NCBI GenBank assembly: GCA_031291295.1
Contig: JARLJI010000132.1
Location: 1 to 64,000, forward strand
Direction of reading: 5' to 3'
Length of the DNA stretch: 64,000 nt
Source: Rhodoferax sp.
GTDB taxonomy: Bacteria > Pseudomonadota > Gammaproteobacteria > Burkholderiales > Burkholderiaceae_C
In this document: positions 9,238 through 16,461 of the stretch, piece after piece
How the letters are laid out: each line of letters begins with the position of its first letter
How positions within the stretch are numbered: position 1 is the stretch's first letter
Program-made: the position numbers and the translations under genes
Notes under the pieces: model-generated
The model's database searches: none
Told to the model about the DNA's origin: nothing
What the model saw: the letters and a program-made list of their open reading frames with translations, nothing else

Positions 9238-12176
9238 GCACGCCCGCCCAAGCTATCCAGGCGAGCCAGTCCGTCCGGCCTAGCGTCGACTTTGTGCTGG
9301 ACGGCCGGCCCGTCACCGCCTTCGAAGGCGAGTCCATCCTGCAAGCCGCCGAACGCCACGGCGTCGAGATTCCGCGCCTGTGTTATTCGGAGGGCCTGCG
9401 CGCCGACGGCAACTGCCGGGCCTGCGTGGTCGAGATCAAGGGCGAGCGCACGCTGGCCCCGAGTTGCTGCCGCAGCGTCACCGCCGGCATGGACGTCAAG
9501 GCCGTCAGCGAACGCGCCCTCAAGAGCCAGAAGATGGTGCTGGAGATGCTGCTGTCCGACATGCCGGACGTGGGATACAAGTGGAATGACGGGGATTTGG
9601 CAAAGGCTGCGAGCCCCCACTCCAGCCATCCCCCAGTGGGGGAGGGAGCAAAAACGGCCGTCGGCCAGCACGGTGAACTGAGCCAGTGGGCCGCGCAGAT
9701 GAACGTGACGGTGCGCCCCGCCTTGAAAGCCCTGCGCCGCACGCAGCCGGCCGCCGATGTGTCGCATCCCGCCATGGCCGTCAACCTCGATGCCTGCATC
9801 CAGTGCACGCGCTGCGTGCGCGCCTGCCGCGAGGAACAGGTCAACGACGTGATCGGCTATGCGCTGCGCGGCTCGCACAGCCAGATCGTGTTCGATTTGG
9901 GCGACCCCATGGGTGACAGCACCTGTGTCGCATGCGGCGAATGCGTGCAGGCCTGTCCGACCGGGGCCTTGATGCCCAAGACGCAGATTGGCTCGCAGGC
10001 GGTGGACAAACGAGTCGACTCGGTCTGCCCGTTCTGCGGTGTCGGCTGCCTGCTGTCCTACAACGTCAAGGACAACACCATCGTGAGCGTGGATGGGCGC
10101 GACGGCCCGGCCAACCACGGCCGCCTGTGTGTCAAGGGCCGCTTCGGCTTCGATTACGCGCACCATGACCAGCGCCTGACCACGCCGCTGATCCGCAAGC
10201 CCGGCGTGCCCAAGGACCCGGCCGCGCTGACCGGCCGCTCCGGCGACTGGCGTGCTGTGTTCCGCGAAGCGACCTGGGACGAAGCCTTGAACCTGGCGGC
10301 GGGCCAGCTCAAGAACCTGCGCGACGGCCATGGCAAGAAGTCGCTGGCCGGCTTCGGCTCGGCCAAGGGCAGCAACGAGGAGGCGTACCTGTTCCAGAAG
10401 CTGGTGCGCACCGGCTTTGGCAGCAACAACGTGGACCATTGCACACGGTTGTGCCACGCCTCCAGCGTGGCGGCGTTGCTCGAGGGCGTTGGTTCCGGCG
10501 CGGTGAGCAACCCCGTCAGCGATGTGGCCCATGCCGGGCTGATTCTGGTGATCGGCTCGAATCCGACGGCGAATCACCCGGTGGCGGCGACCTGGATGAA
10601 GAACGCGGCCAAGAACGGCACCAAAATCGTGCTGGCCGACCCGCGCATCACCGACATCGGCAAGCACGCCTGGCGCACCCTGCAGTTCAAGGCCGACACC
10701 GACGTGGCGATGCTCAACGCGCTGATCCACACGGTGATCGAGGAGGGGCTGGTGGACGAGGAGTTCATCCGCACGCGCGCCAGCAATTTTGAAGCTTTGC
10801 GGGATAACGTTGAGGGCTACAGCCCGGAGGCGATGGCGCCGATCTGCGGCATTCCCGCGCAGACCCTGCGCGAGGTCGCACGCGAATATGCGAGGCCCAG
10901 TGGCACCAGGAAGGGCGCCATGATCCTGTGGGGCATGGGCATCAGCCAGCACGTGCATGGCACCGACAACGCGCGCTGCCTGATCGCGCTGGCCAGTGTC
11001 ACCGGCCAGATCGGCAAGCCCGGCACCGGCCTGCATCCGCTGCGTGGCCAGAACAACGTGCAGGGCGCCAGCGACGCGGGCCTGATCCCGATGATGTTCC
11101 CCAACTACCAACGGGTCTCCGATCGGGCCGCGCACCAGTGGTTCGAGAACTTCTGGGGCCAGCCGCTGGACGACCAGCCCGGCTATACGGTGGTGGAAAT
11201 CATGCACAAGGTGCTGGCCCCCGAGAGCGATCCGCACAAGATTCGCGGCATGTACATCATGGGCGAGAACCCGGCAATGAGCGACCCGGACCTGAACCAT
11301 GCGCGCCACGCGCTGGCCAGTCTTGAGCACCTGGTGGTGCAGGACATTTTCATGACCGAGACCGCCTGGCTGGCCGACGTGGTGCTGCCCGCCACCGCCT
11401 GGCCCGAGAAGACCGGCACCGTCAGCAACACCGACCGCATGGTGCAACTGGGCCGGCAGGCCATCGAGCCGCCCGGTGACGCCAGGCCTGACCTGTGGAT
11501 CATCCAGCAGATCGCGCAGCGCATGGGGCTCAAGTGGCAGTACGAAGGCGAGCACTGCGGCGTGGCGGCGGTCTATGAAGAAATGCGCCAGGCCATGCAT
11601 GCGGCAATCAGTGGCATCACCTGGGAGCGGCTGCAGCGCGAGTCGAGCGTGACCTACCCATGTCTCGATGCCGACGACCCGGGCCAGCCCACGGTGTTCA
11701 TCGACCGCTTCGACACCCCCGATGGCCGGGTCAAGCTGGTGCCCGCCGACATCATCCCGGCGAACGAGCGGCCCGACGCCGATTACCCGTTCGTGCTGAT
11801 CACCGGGCGCCAGCTGGAGCACTGGCACACCGGTAGCATGACGCGCCGCGCCAGCGTGCTGGACGCGATCGAGCCGATGGCGACCGCCTCGATGTGCGCG
11901 GCCGACCTGGCGGCGCTGGGACTGCAGGCGGGGGACGTGATCACGGTCCAGTCGCGCCGCGGGGCGGTGGCCCTGCACGTGCGGCGCGACGACGGCACGC
12001 CCCAGGGCGCCGTGTTCATTCCGTTCGCCTACTACGAGGCGGCGGCCAACCTCATGACCAATGCGGCGCTGGACCCGGTCGGGAAAATCCCCGAATTCAA
12101 ATACTGCGCCGTGGCGGTCCGCCGTGGTGGCGAGGTGGCGTCCGTCGCCGGCTACGGGAGCGGTGCGCTGTCGTGA
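9234..12176 (+). CDS. NAD-dependent formate dehydrogenase alpha subunit (Mo/W-bis-MGD)
   Basis: Catalytic subunit that oxidises formate to CO2 in the cytoplasm (no Tat signal). The 980-residue protein has an N-terminal 2Fe-2S ferredoxin domain (about 18-95), a CIQCTRCVRACREEQ and CVACGECVQACPTGA pair of 4Fe-4S motifs (about 185-245), then a molybdopterin oxidoreductase body starting CPFCGVGCLL. A cysteine in RLCHASS (about 406) takes the active-site position, so it is not a selenoprotein. The C-terminal dinucleotide-binding domain has ITGRQLEHWHTG. ATG at 9234 overlaps the upstream stop. About 20-25 residues at 9590-9663 look like an in-frame insertion containing a palindromic repeat. Confidence 0.92.
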   Translation: MSTPAQAIQASQSVRPSVDFVLDGRPVTAFEGESILQAAERHGVEIPRLCYSEGLRADGNCRACVVEIKGERTLAPSCCRSVTAGMDVKAVSERALKSQKMVLEMLLSDMPDVGYKWNDGDLAKAASPHSSHPPVGEGAKTAVGQHGELSQWAAQMNVTVRPALKALRRTQPAADVSHPAMAVNLDACIQCTRCVRACREEQVNDVIGYALRGSHSQIVFDLGDPMGDSTCVACGECVQACPTGALMPKTQIGSQAVDKRVDSVCPFCGVGCLLSYNVKDNTIVSVDGRDGPANHGRLCVKGRFGFDYAHHDQRLTTPLIRKPGVPKDPAALTGRSGDWRAVFREATWDEALNLAAGQLKNLRDGHGKKSLAGFGSAKGSNEEAYLFQKLVRTGFGSNNVDHCTRLCHASSVAALLEGVGSGAVSNPVSDVAHAGLILVIGSNPTANHPVAATWMKNAAKNGTKIVLADPRITDIGKHAWRTLQFKADTDVAMLNALIHTVIEEGLVDEEFIRTRASNFEALRDNVEGYSPEAMAPICGIPAQTLREVAREYARPSGTRKGAMILWGMGISQHVHGTDNARCLIALASVTGQIGKPGTGLHPLRGQNNVQGASDAGLIPMMFPNYQRVSDRAAHQWFENFWGQPLDDQPGYTVVEIMHKVLAPESDPHKIRGMYIMGENPAMSDPDLNHARHALASLEHLVVQDIFMTETAWLADVVLPATAWPEKTGTVSNTDRMVQLGRQAIEPPGDARPDLWIIQQIAQRMGLKWQYEGEHCGVAAVYEEMRQAMHAAISGITWERLQRESSVTYPCLDADDPGQPTVFIDRFDTPDGRVKLVPADIIPANERPDADYPFVLITGRQLEHWHTGSMTRRASVLDAIEPMATASMCAADLAALGLQAGDVITVQSRRGAVALHVRRDDGTPQGAVFIPFAYYEAAANLMTNAALDPVGKIPEFKYCAVAVRRGGEVASVAGYGSGALS
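9611..9649. repeat. Palindromic insertion inside the formate dehydrogenase alpha gene
   Basis: A GC-rich stretch starting GAGCCCCCACTCC and built on CCCCCA-g-TGGGGG. It is translated in frame (residues with HSSHPPVGEG) in the linker after the 2Fe-2S domain. It is related in style to, but not the same as, the 65-72 bp repeat. Confidence 0.5.
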
Positions 12177-12739
12177 GCGTCGCGCGCCCCAGCGTTGAAG
12201 TGGCCGTTGTCATGCGCAGGGAGCGCATCGAAGGGGCCATGAGCCGCTGGCAGGCGTGGCGCTGGGTGCTGGACGATGTGCTGGCGCAGGAGCCCGGTTT
12301 TGGCCGTGCGCCGCGCCTTCTCTATAAAAATGATAGCGGTGAGCGCTGGCTGCATCCGGGCTACAAGGTCGAATTGTTCGTGGATGATGCCGAGGGCTAC
12401 TACCTGAACGGCAGCACAGGGGCGCCCTGCTGGTTTGTGCTGTGGCGCATGGAAGAGGTGGCCACCATTGCTGACGAGCCGATCGCCCGGCCCGAAGTGG
12501 TGACGCTGAGCTACCACGATGCGGGCCGCTGGCTGGACGCGCAGGAAAGCGTGGAGCAGGTGCCGGCACCCCGGCAGGTGGTCGACTGGATGATGGCCTT
12601 TGTGCAGGAGCATTACGTGCAGGAACCGAAACGTCGCAAACGGCCCGAGAGCTTCCGGACACTGAGCGATCGTTTTGGCAACCCGGCCTCGGTCACGACG
12701 GAGAAGAAGCGCGGCGACGGCCAGGAGGGCGCGTCATGA
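12173..12739 (+). CDS. DUF3305 domain protein, formate dehydrogenase cluster
   Basis: A 188-residue protein of the DUF3305 family, found almost only beside formate dehydrogenase genes. The function is not established; a role in assembly is likely from context. GTG at 12173 overlaps the fdh alpha stop (GTGA), and the conserved VAVVM segment begins a few residues later, so this start is preferred to ATG at 12212. Visible features are a tryptophan-rich start (RWQAWRWV), a WFVLWRM segment in the middle and a charged C-terminus. A palindrome of the GCTAT family lies inside at 12321. The next gene overlaps by ATGA. Confidence 0.8.
   Translation: MSVARPSVEVAVVMRRERIEGAMSRWQAWRWVLDDVLAQEPGFGRAPRLLYKNDSGERWLHPGYKVELFVDDAEGYYLNGSTGAPCWFVLWRMEEVATIADEPIARPEVVTLSYHDAGRWLDAQESVEQVPAPRQVVDWMMAFVQEHYVQEPKRRKRPESFRTLSDRFGNPASVTTEKKRGDGQEGAS
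12321..12337. repeat. GCTAT-family palindrome inside the DUF3305 gene
   Basis: TCTAT-N7-ATAGC, one mismatch from the consensus, followed by the GAGCGC extension seen at several copies. Translated in frame. Confidence 0.55.
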
Positions 12740-13401
12740 CCGACGGTTTTCTGGGCCGCTGGTCGCGCCGCAAGGCCGACGCGCGCGAAGGCAAGCCCCT
12801 GCCCGAGCCGGCGGCGCCGCTGCCCGTTGCGACCGAGCCGCCGCCGGCACCTGATGCGCAAGCGCCCGCCAGCGTGGCCGGGCTTGCGGCAGACCAGCCT
12901 GTTGCGCCAGCGCCGCCACCGTTGTCGCTGGACGACGTGAAGACCCTCACGCCCGCGTCCAACTTCACGCCGTTCATGGAATCTGGCGTTGCCCCCGAGG
13001 TCCGGAACGCCGCGATGAAGAAGCTCTTTGCCGACCCGCACTACAACGTGATGGACCGGCTGGACACCTACATCGACGATTACTCGCAGCCTGACCCGAT
13101 CCCCGCGGCCATGCTGCGGCAAATGGTGGGCGCCAAATTCCTCAACCTGTTCGGCGGCGAAGAGGGGCCGGACACAACAGTGCGGGATGATGCGGATAAC
13201 CCCACGGCCCGATCCGTGGCACAGTTTGGTGGAACTGCCGATCAACCGACCGAAGAGGACCCCAGCCAGCCTGCACCCGTCCAGACCCTGGCGTCTGCGT
13301 CGGCGCAAGAGCCAGGCCCCCCAGACCATGCCGACACTCATTTGCGATTGCAACCAGACCATGCCGCTGGCGCCGAAGGCCCTCGGCGCGGCGCTTCATG
13401 A
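12736..13401 (+). CDS. DUF3306 domain protein, formate dehydrogenase cluster
   Basis: A 221-residue protein that opens with FLGRWSRRK, the start typical of DUF3306. A long Pro/Ala-rich low-complexity stretch (about 15-62) follows, then a conserved block with LDDVKTLTP, FTPFMESGVAPEVRN and KKLFADPHYNVMDRLDTYIDDY (split here for length). The family accompanies DUF3305 and formate dehydrogenases; its biochemical role is unknown. The start overlaps DUF3305 (ATGA), and its 3' end overlaps the next gene by 74 bp in another frame. The last 25 residues look unconserved. Confidence 0.8.
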   Translation: MTDGFLGRWSRRKADAREGKPLPEPAAPLPVATEPPPAPDAQAPASVAGLAADQPVAPAPPPLSLDDVKTLTPASNFTPFMESGVAPEVRNAAMKKLFADPHYNVMDRLDTYIDDYSQPDPIPAAMLRQMVGAKFLNLFGGEEGPDTTVRDDADNPTARSVAQFGGTADQPTEEDPSQPAPVQTLASASAQEPGPPDHADTHLRLQPDHAAGAEGPRRGAS

Positions 13402-15424
13402 AGAGCTGACGCTTCACTCCACTTTGTGCCGCCGCGAGGCGGGCGCGTTCCAGAAGGCCATTCAGAGTGGCGAAGACGTGGTGGTGGCCTGTACCCAGGA
13501 AAAGCGCCTGTTCGCGGAACTGGGCGAGCAAACCGAAGGGGCGAGCTCCGTCATCCGCTTCGTCAACATCCGCGAGACCGGCGGCTGGAGCCGCGATGCC
13601 GCCCGGGCCATGCCCAAAATCGCGGCCTTGCTGGCAGCTGCGCATTTGCCCGAGCCCGAGCCGGTCCCCACCGTCACCTTCAAGAGCGCGGGGCGCTTGC
13701 TCATCATCGGCCCGCTCGATGCGGCACAGCAGGCCGCCAGTCTGCTCGGCGACGTGCTGGACGTGACCCTGTTTACCCAGGGCGCGGGTAGCTCGGGCAG
13801 TTCGCAGGAGCGCCGCTACCCGGTGCTGAGCGGGCGCATTGACAGCCTGACCGGCTGGCTCGGCGCGTTTGAACTCCAATGGCTGCAGAGCAACCCGATC
13901 GACCTGGACCTGTGCACGCGCTGCAATGCCTGCCTGGTCGCGTGCCCGGAACAGGCCATCGGGCTGGACTATCAGATTGATAGCAACTTGTGCAAGTCCC
14001 ACCGGAACTGCGTGAAGGTTTGCCAGGTGGCCGGGGCCATCGACTTCAGCCGCAAGCCCGAGGCCTTGAGCGAAACCTTCGACCTGGTGCTCGATCTGCG
14101 CGATCGGGCCGCGACCCCGACCTTTACTCAGCATGCGCCGCCGCAGGGCTATTTCCGGCTGGCGCCGACCCTGGATGACTTGCCGACCCTGCTCAAGCTG
14201 CGTGAGCTGGTCGGCGAATTCGAGAAGCCGAAGTTTTTCAACTACAAGCAAAAGCTGTGCGCCCACAGCCGCAACGAAACCGTCGGTTGCAACGCCTGCA
14301 TCGACATCTGCTCGGCGCTGGCCATTACGAGTGATAAATCGCGCCAGCAGATCAAGGTCAACCCGAATCTGTGCGTGGGCTGCGGCGCCTGCACCACCGT
14401 GTGCCCGACCGGCGCCATCACCTATGCCTACCCGCGCGCCAGCGAGCAGGGCGTCAAATTCAGGACGCTGCTGTCCACCTACGCCAAGGCCGGTGGCCAG
14501 GCCCCTGTGCTGCTGCTGCACAGCCAGGAGCGGGGGCAGGCGCTGGTCGAGCAGTTGGGGCGCGCGGCGCAGCTCAAACAGGCGCAGGGGGTGCCGGCCA
14601 ATGTGATTCCGGTCGCGCTGTGGCACACCCTCAGTGTGGGGCTGGACGTGTGGCTCGGCGCCCTCGCGTTCGGCGCGACGCAAGTCGTGGTTCTCACGAC
14701 CGATGAAGAAGCGCCTCAATATCTGGAAGGATTGAAGGCACAAATGGCCGTGGCGCAAAGCATCCTGAACGGCATGGGCTACAGCGGCACCCACCTGAAG
14801 TTGCTGCGCGCCGGAACGCCGGCGGCGCTCGATGCGGCGCTGCAGGCACTGACCCAGACCCGCCAGCACGTGCCGAAGGTGGTGGCGCGGTTTGCGGTGG
14901 CGCAGGAAAAGCGCAGCACGCTGGAACTGGCGCTGGACCACCTGCTGGCGCACGCGCCGCAGCCGCCCGAGTCGATCGCGTTGCCAGCAAAGGGCTCGCC
15001 CTTCGGCTCGGTGCAAGTCAACAAGGACAGCTGCACTCTGTGCCTGAGCTGCGTCAGCGCCTGCCCGGCCGGCGCCTTGCAGGACAACCCTGAGCTGCCG
15101 CAACTGCGCTTCATCGAGAAAAATTGCGTGCAATGCGGCCTGTGCGTCACGACCTGTCCCGAGAATGCCATCACGCTGCAGCCGCGCCTGCTGCTCACAC
15201 CGCAGCGCAAGGAGGCGCGCGTGCTCAACGAGACGCCGCCCTACGCCTGCGTGCGCTGTGGCAAGCCGTTTGGCACGCTCAAGGCGATTGAGGCAATGCT
15301 GGGCAAGCTCTCGGGCCATTCCATGTTCCAGGGCGCGGCGCTGGAGCGGCTCAAGATGTGCGGCGACTGCCGGGTAATCGACATTTATTCGGACCGCAAC
15401 GAAGCAAAAATCACCGACCTATGA
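13328..15424 (+). CDS. Polyferredoxin-type 4Fe-4S protein, formate dehydrogenase cluster
   Basis: A 698-residue cytoplasmic protein with three double-cluster modules: CTRCNACLVACPEQ (about 195-208) with a following CKSHRNCVKVCQ; CNACIDIC and CVGCGACTTVCPTGA (about 320-365); CTLCLSCVSACPAGA and CVQCGLCVTTCPENA (about 568-620). A C-terminal ACVRCGKPFG and CGDCR pair may form a zinc-ribbon-like site. It resembles proteins placed between DUF3306 and TorD genes in formate dehydrogenase loci, presumably an electron carrier or assembly factor. The ATG at 13328 lies inside the end of the DUF3306 gene. An upstream in-frame start at 13187 would add 47 unconserved residues. Confidence 0.82.
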   Translation: MPTLICDCNQTMPLAPKALGAALHEELTLHSTLCRREAGAFQKAIQSGEDVVVACTQEKRLFAELGEQTEGASSVIRFVNIRETGGWSRDAARAMPKIAALLAAAHLPEPEPVPTVTFKSAGRLLIIGPLDAAQQAASLLGDVLDVTLFTQGAGSSGSSQERRYPVLSGRIDSLTGWLGAFELQWLQSNPIDLDLCTRCNACLVACPEQAIGLDYQIDSNLCKSHRNCVKVCQVAGAIDFSRKPEALSETFDLVLDLRDRAATPTFTQHAPPQGYFRLAPTLDDLPTLLKLRELVGEFEKPKFFNYKQKLCAHSRNETVGCNACIDICSALAITSDKSRQQIKVNPNLCVGCGACTTVCPTGAITYAYPRASEQGVKFRTLLSTYAKAGGQAPVLLLHSQERGQALVEQLGRAAQLKQAQGVPANVIPVALWHTLSVGLDVWLGALAFGATQVVVLTTDEEAPQYLEGLKAQMAVAQSILNGMGYSGTHLKLLRAGTPAALDAALQALTQTRQHVPKVVARFAVAQEKRSTLELALDHLLAHAPQPPESIALPAKGSPFGSVQVNKDSCTLCLSCVSACPAGALQDNPELPQLRFIEKNCVQCGLCVTTCPENAITLQPRLLLTPQRKEARVLNETPPYACVRCGKPFGTLKAIEAMLGKLSGHSMFQGAALERLKMCGDCRVIDIYSDRNEAKITDL

Positions 15425-16050
15425 GCCTGCTCCTTCCTCTTGAAATCAGCGCCGGTTCGGCGCTCGACGAAGAAACCGCCCGGGCCGAAGTGTATGGCCT
15501 GCTGGCGCAGCTTTTGTATGCGCCGCCCGAGCCCCCATTGCTGGCGCAGCTGCGCGTGGCGGCGACCGAAACGCCGGCCGAGGGCGCTTTCCTTGAAGCG
15601 CCCTGGCGCGATTTGGTCGCGGTTGCGCGCAGCATGAGCGACGCCTCGATCCACAACGAATACGATGCCCTGTTCGGGGGCGTTGGCAAGCCCGAGGTCT
15701 ATGTCTTCGGATCGCACTACCTCAGCGGCTTTTTGAACGAGAAGCCGCTGGCGGCCTTGCGCGGCGATCTGGCCCGGCTGGGGCTCGCGCGTGACGAGGC
15801 CATGCCGGAGACCGAAGACCACATTGCCTATGTCTGCGAGGTGATGCGCTACCTGATCGCGGGGGATGATGTGGCGGTGGCCAATCTGACGCACCAGCGG
15901 CAGTTTTTCGGCGACCACCTGCAGCCGTGGGCCACGCCTTTGTGCGACGCCATCGCGGCGCATCCCACGGCGAAGTTCTATGCGGTTCTGTCGGCATTCA
16001 TGCGCGCTTTTTTCAGCGTCGAATCGCAAGGCTTCGATATGCTGCCGTGA
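15421..16050 (+). CDS. TorD/DmsD-family molybdoenzyme chaperone
   Basis: A 209-residue all-helical protein of the TorD family, which binds the Tat signal or apo-form of a molybdoenzyme before cofactor insertion. Visible motifs are ARAEVYGLLAQLLY near the N-terminus, EYDALFGGVGKPEVY (about 79-93) and PETEDHIAYVCEVMRYL (about 130-146). Start ATG at 15421 overlaps the polyferredoxin stop (ATGA). The Tat-exported FDH3 alpha subunit encoded just downstream is the probable client. Confidence 0.85.
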   Translation: MSLLLPLEISAGSALDEETARAEVYGLLAQLLYAPPEPPLLAQLRVAATETPAEGAFLEAPWRDLVAVARSMSDASIHNEYDALFGGVGKPEVYVFGSHYLSGFLNEKPLAALRGDLARLGLARDEAMPETEDHIAYVCEVMRYLIAGDDVAVANLTHQRQFFGDHLQPWATPLCDAIAAHPTAKFYAVLSAFMRAFFSVESQGFDMLP

Positions 16051-16192
16051 GACACAAGTGCCTTGGGTCACGCGGGCAACTGCACAGTCTATGGCGCTTC
16101 CATGACGAAGTCCAGCCACGGGTGGCGTTGCATGGGCGTTTCTACTAGGTTGTAAAAAATGGTACGCGTCGTTACATTTGTGGGTGCTATGA

Positions 16193-16204
16193 ATGCAATT
16201 GCAT
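16193..16204. promoter_or_regulatory. 12-bp palindrome upstream of the FDH3 genes
   Basis: Perfect ATGCAATTGCAT in the 180-bp gap between the TorD-like gene and the FDH3 genes, 27 bp before the next start. It may be an operator or part of a promoter. It does not have the TGCA-N6-TGCA spacing of the box operators. Confidence 0.3.
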
Positions 16205-16230
16205 AGTCAAACGCCTTGAGGAGACAAAGC

Positions 16231-16437
16231 ATGAGTCAGCCTGAGAGCAAGCTATCGCGTCGCATCCTGTTTGCCGGTGTGGGCACTGCCGGCGTCGTCG
16301 CTGCCGTTGCGAGTTTGGTTCCTGCGGTCGACAAGACCCAGCCCTTGCCGGTCCAGCCCAAGGCGGCACCCGTCAAAGGCGGCGGCTACAGCCTGACGGA
16401 CCACGTCAAGCAGTACTACAAAACCACCCTCGTTTAA
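16231..16437 (+). CDS. Small Tat-signal protein of the formate dehydrogenase region
   Basis: A 68-residue protein with a twin-arginine signal (SKLSRRILFAGVGTAG, about 7-22), a hydrophobic stretch and a conserved tail ending GGGYSLTDHVKQYYKTTLV. This matches the small 'formate dehydrogenase region TAT target' proteins that precede FDH alpha genes. The role is unknown; it may help export or membrane assembly. The ATG at 16231 follows a GAGGAGA site; TTG at 16216 is in frame but overlaps that site. Confidence 0.85.
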   Translation: MSQPESKLSRRILFAGVGTAGVVAAVASLVPAVDKTQPLPVQPKAAPVKGGGYSLTDHVKQYYKTTLV

Positions 16438-16461
16438 CGCTCGTCCGTTCTGGAGAGTTCC

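Noticed and set aside
8943-11978. Very long minus-strand open frame (1011 codons) opposite the formate dehydrogenase alpha gene
   Set aside because: It is antisense to a gene with clear motifs, has no recognisable domain and reflects the high GC codon bias.
16193-16204. ATGCAATTGCAT as another BoxR operator
   Set aside because: It lacks the N6 spacing of the four box-promoter copies; kept only as an unassigned palindrome.
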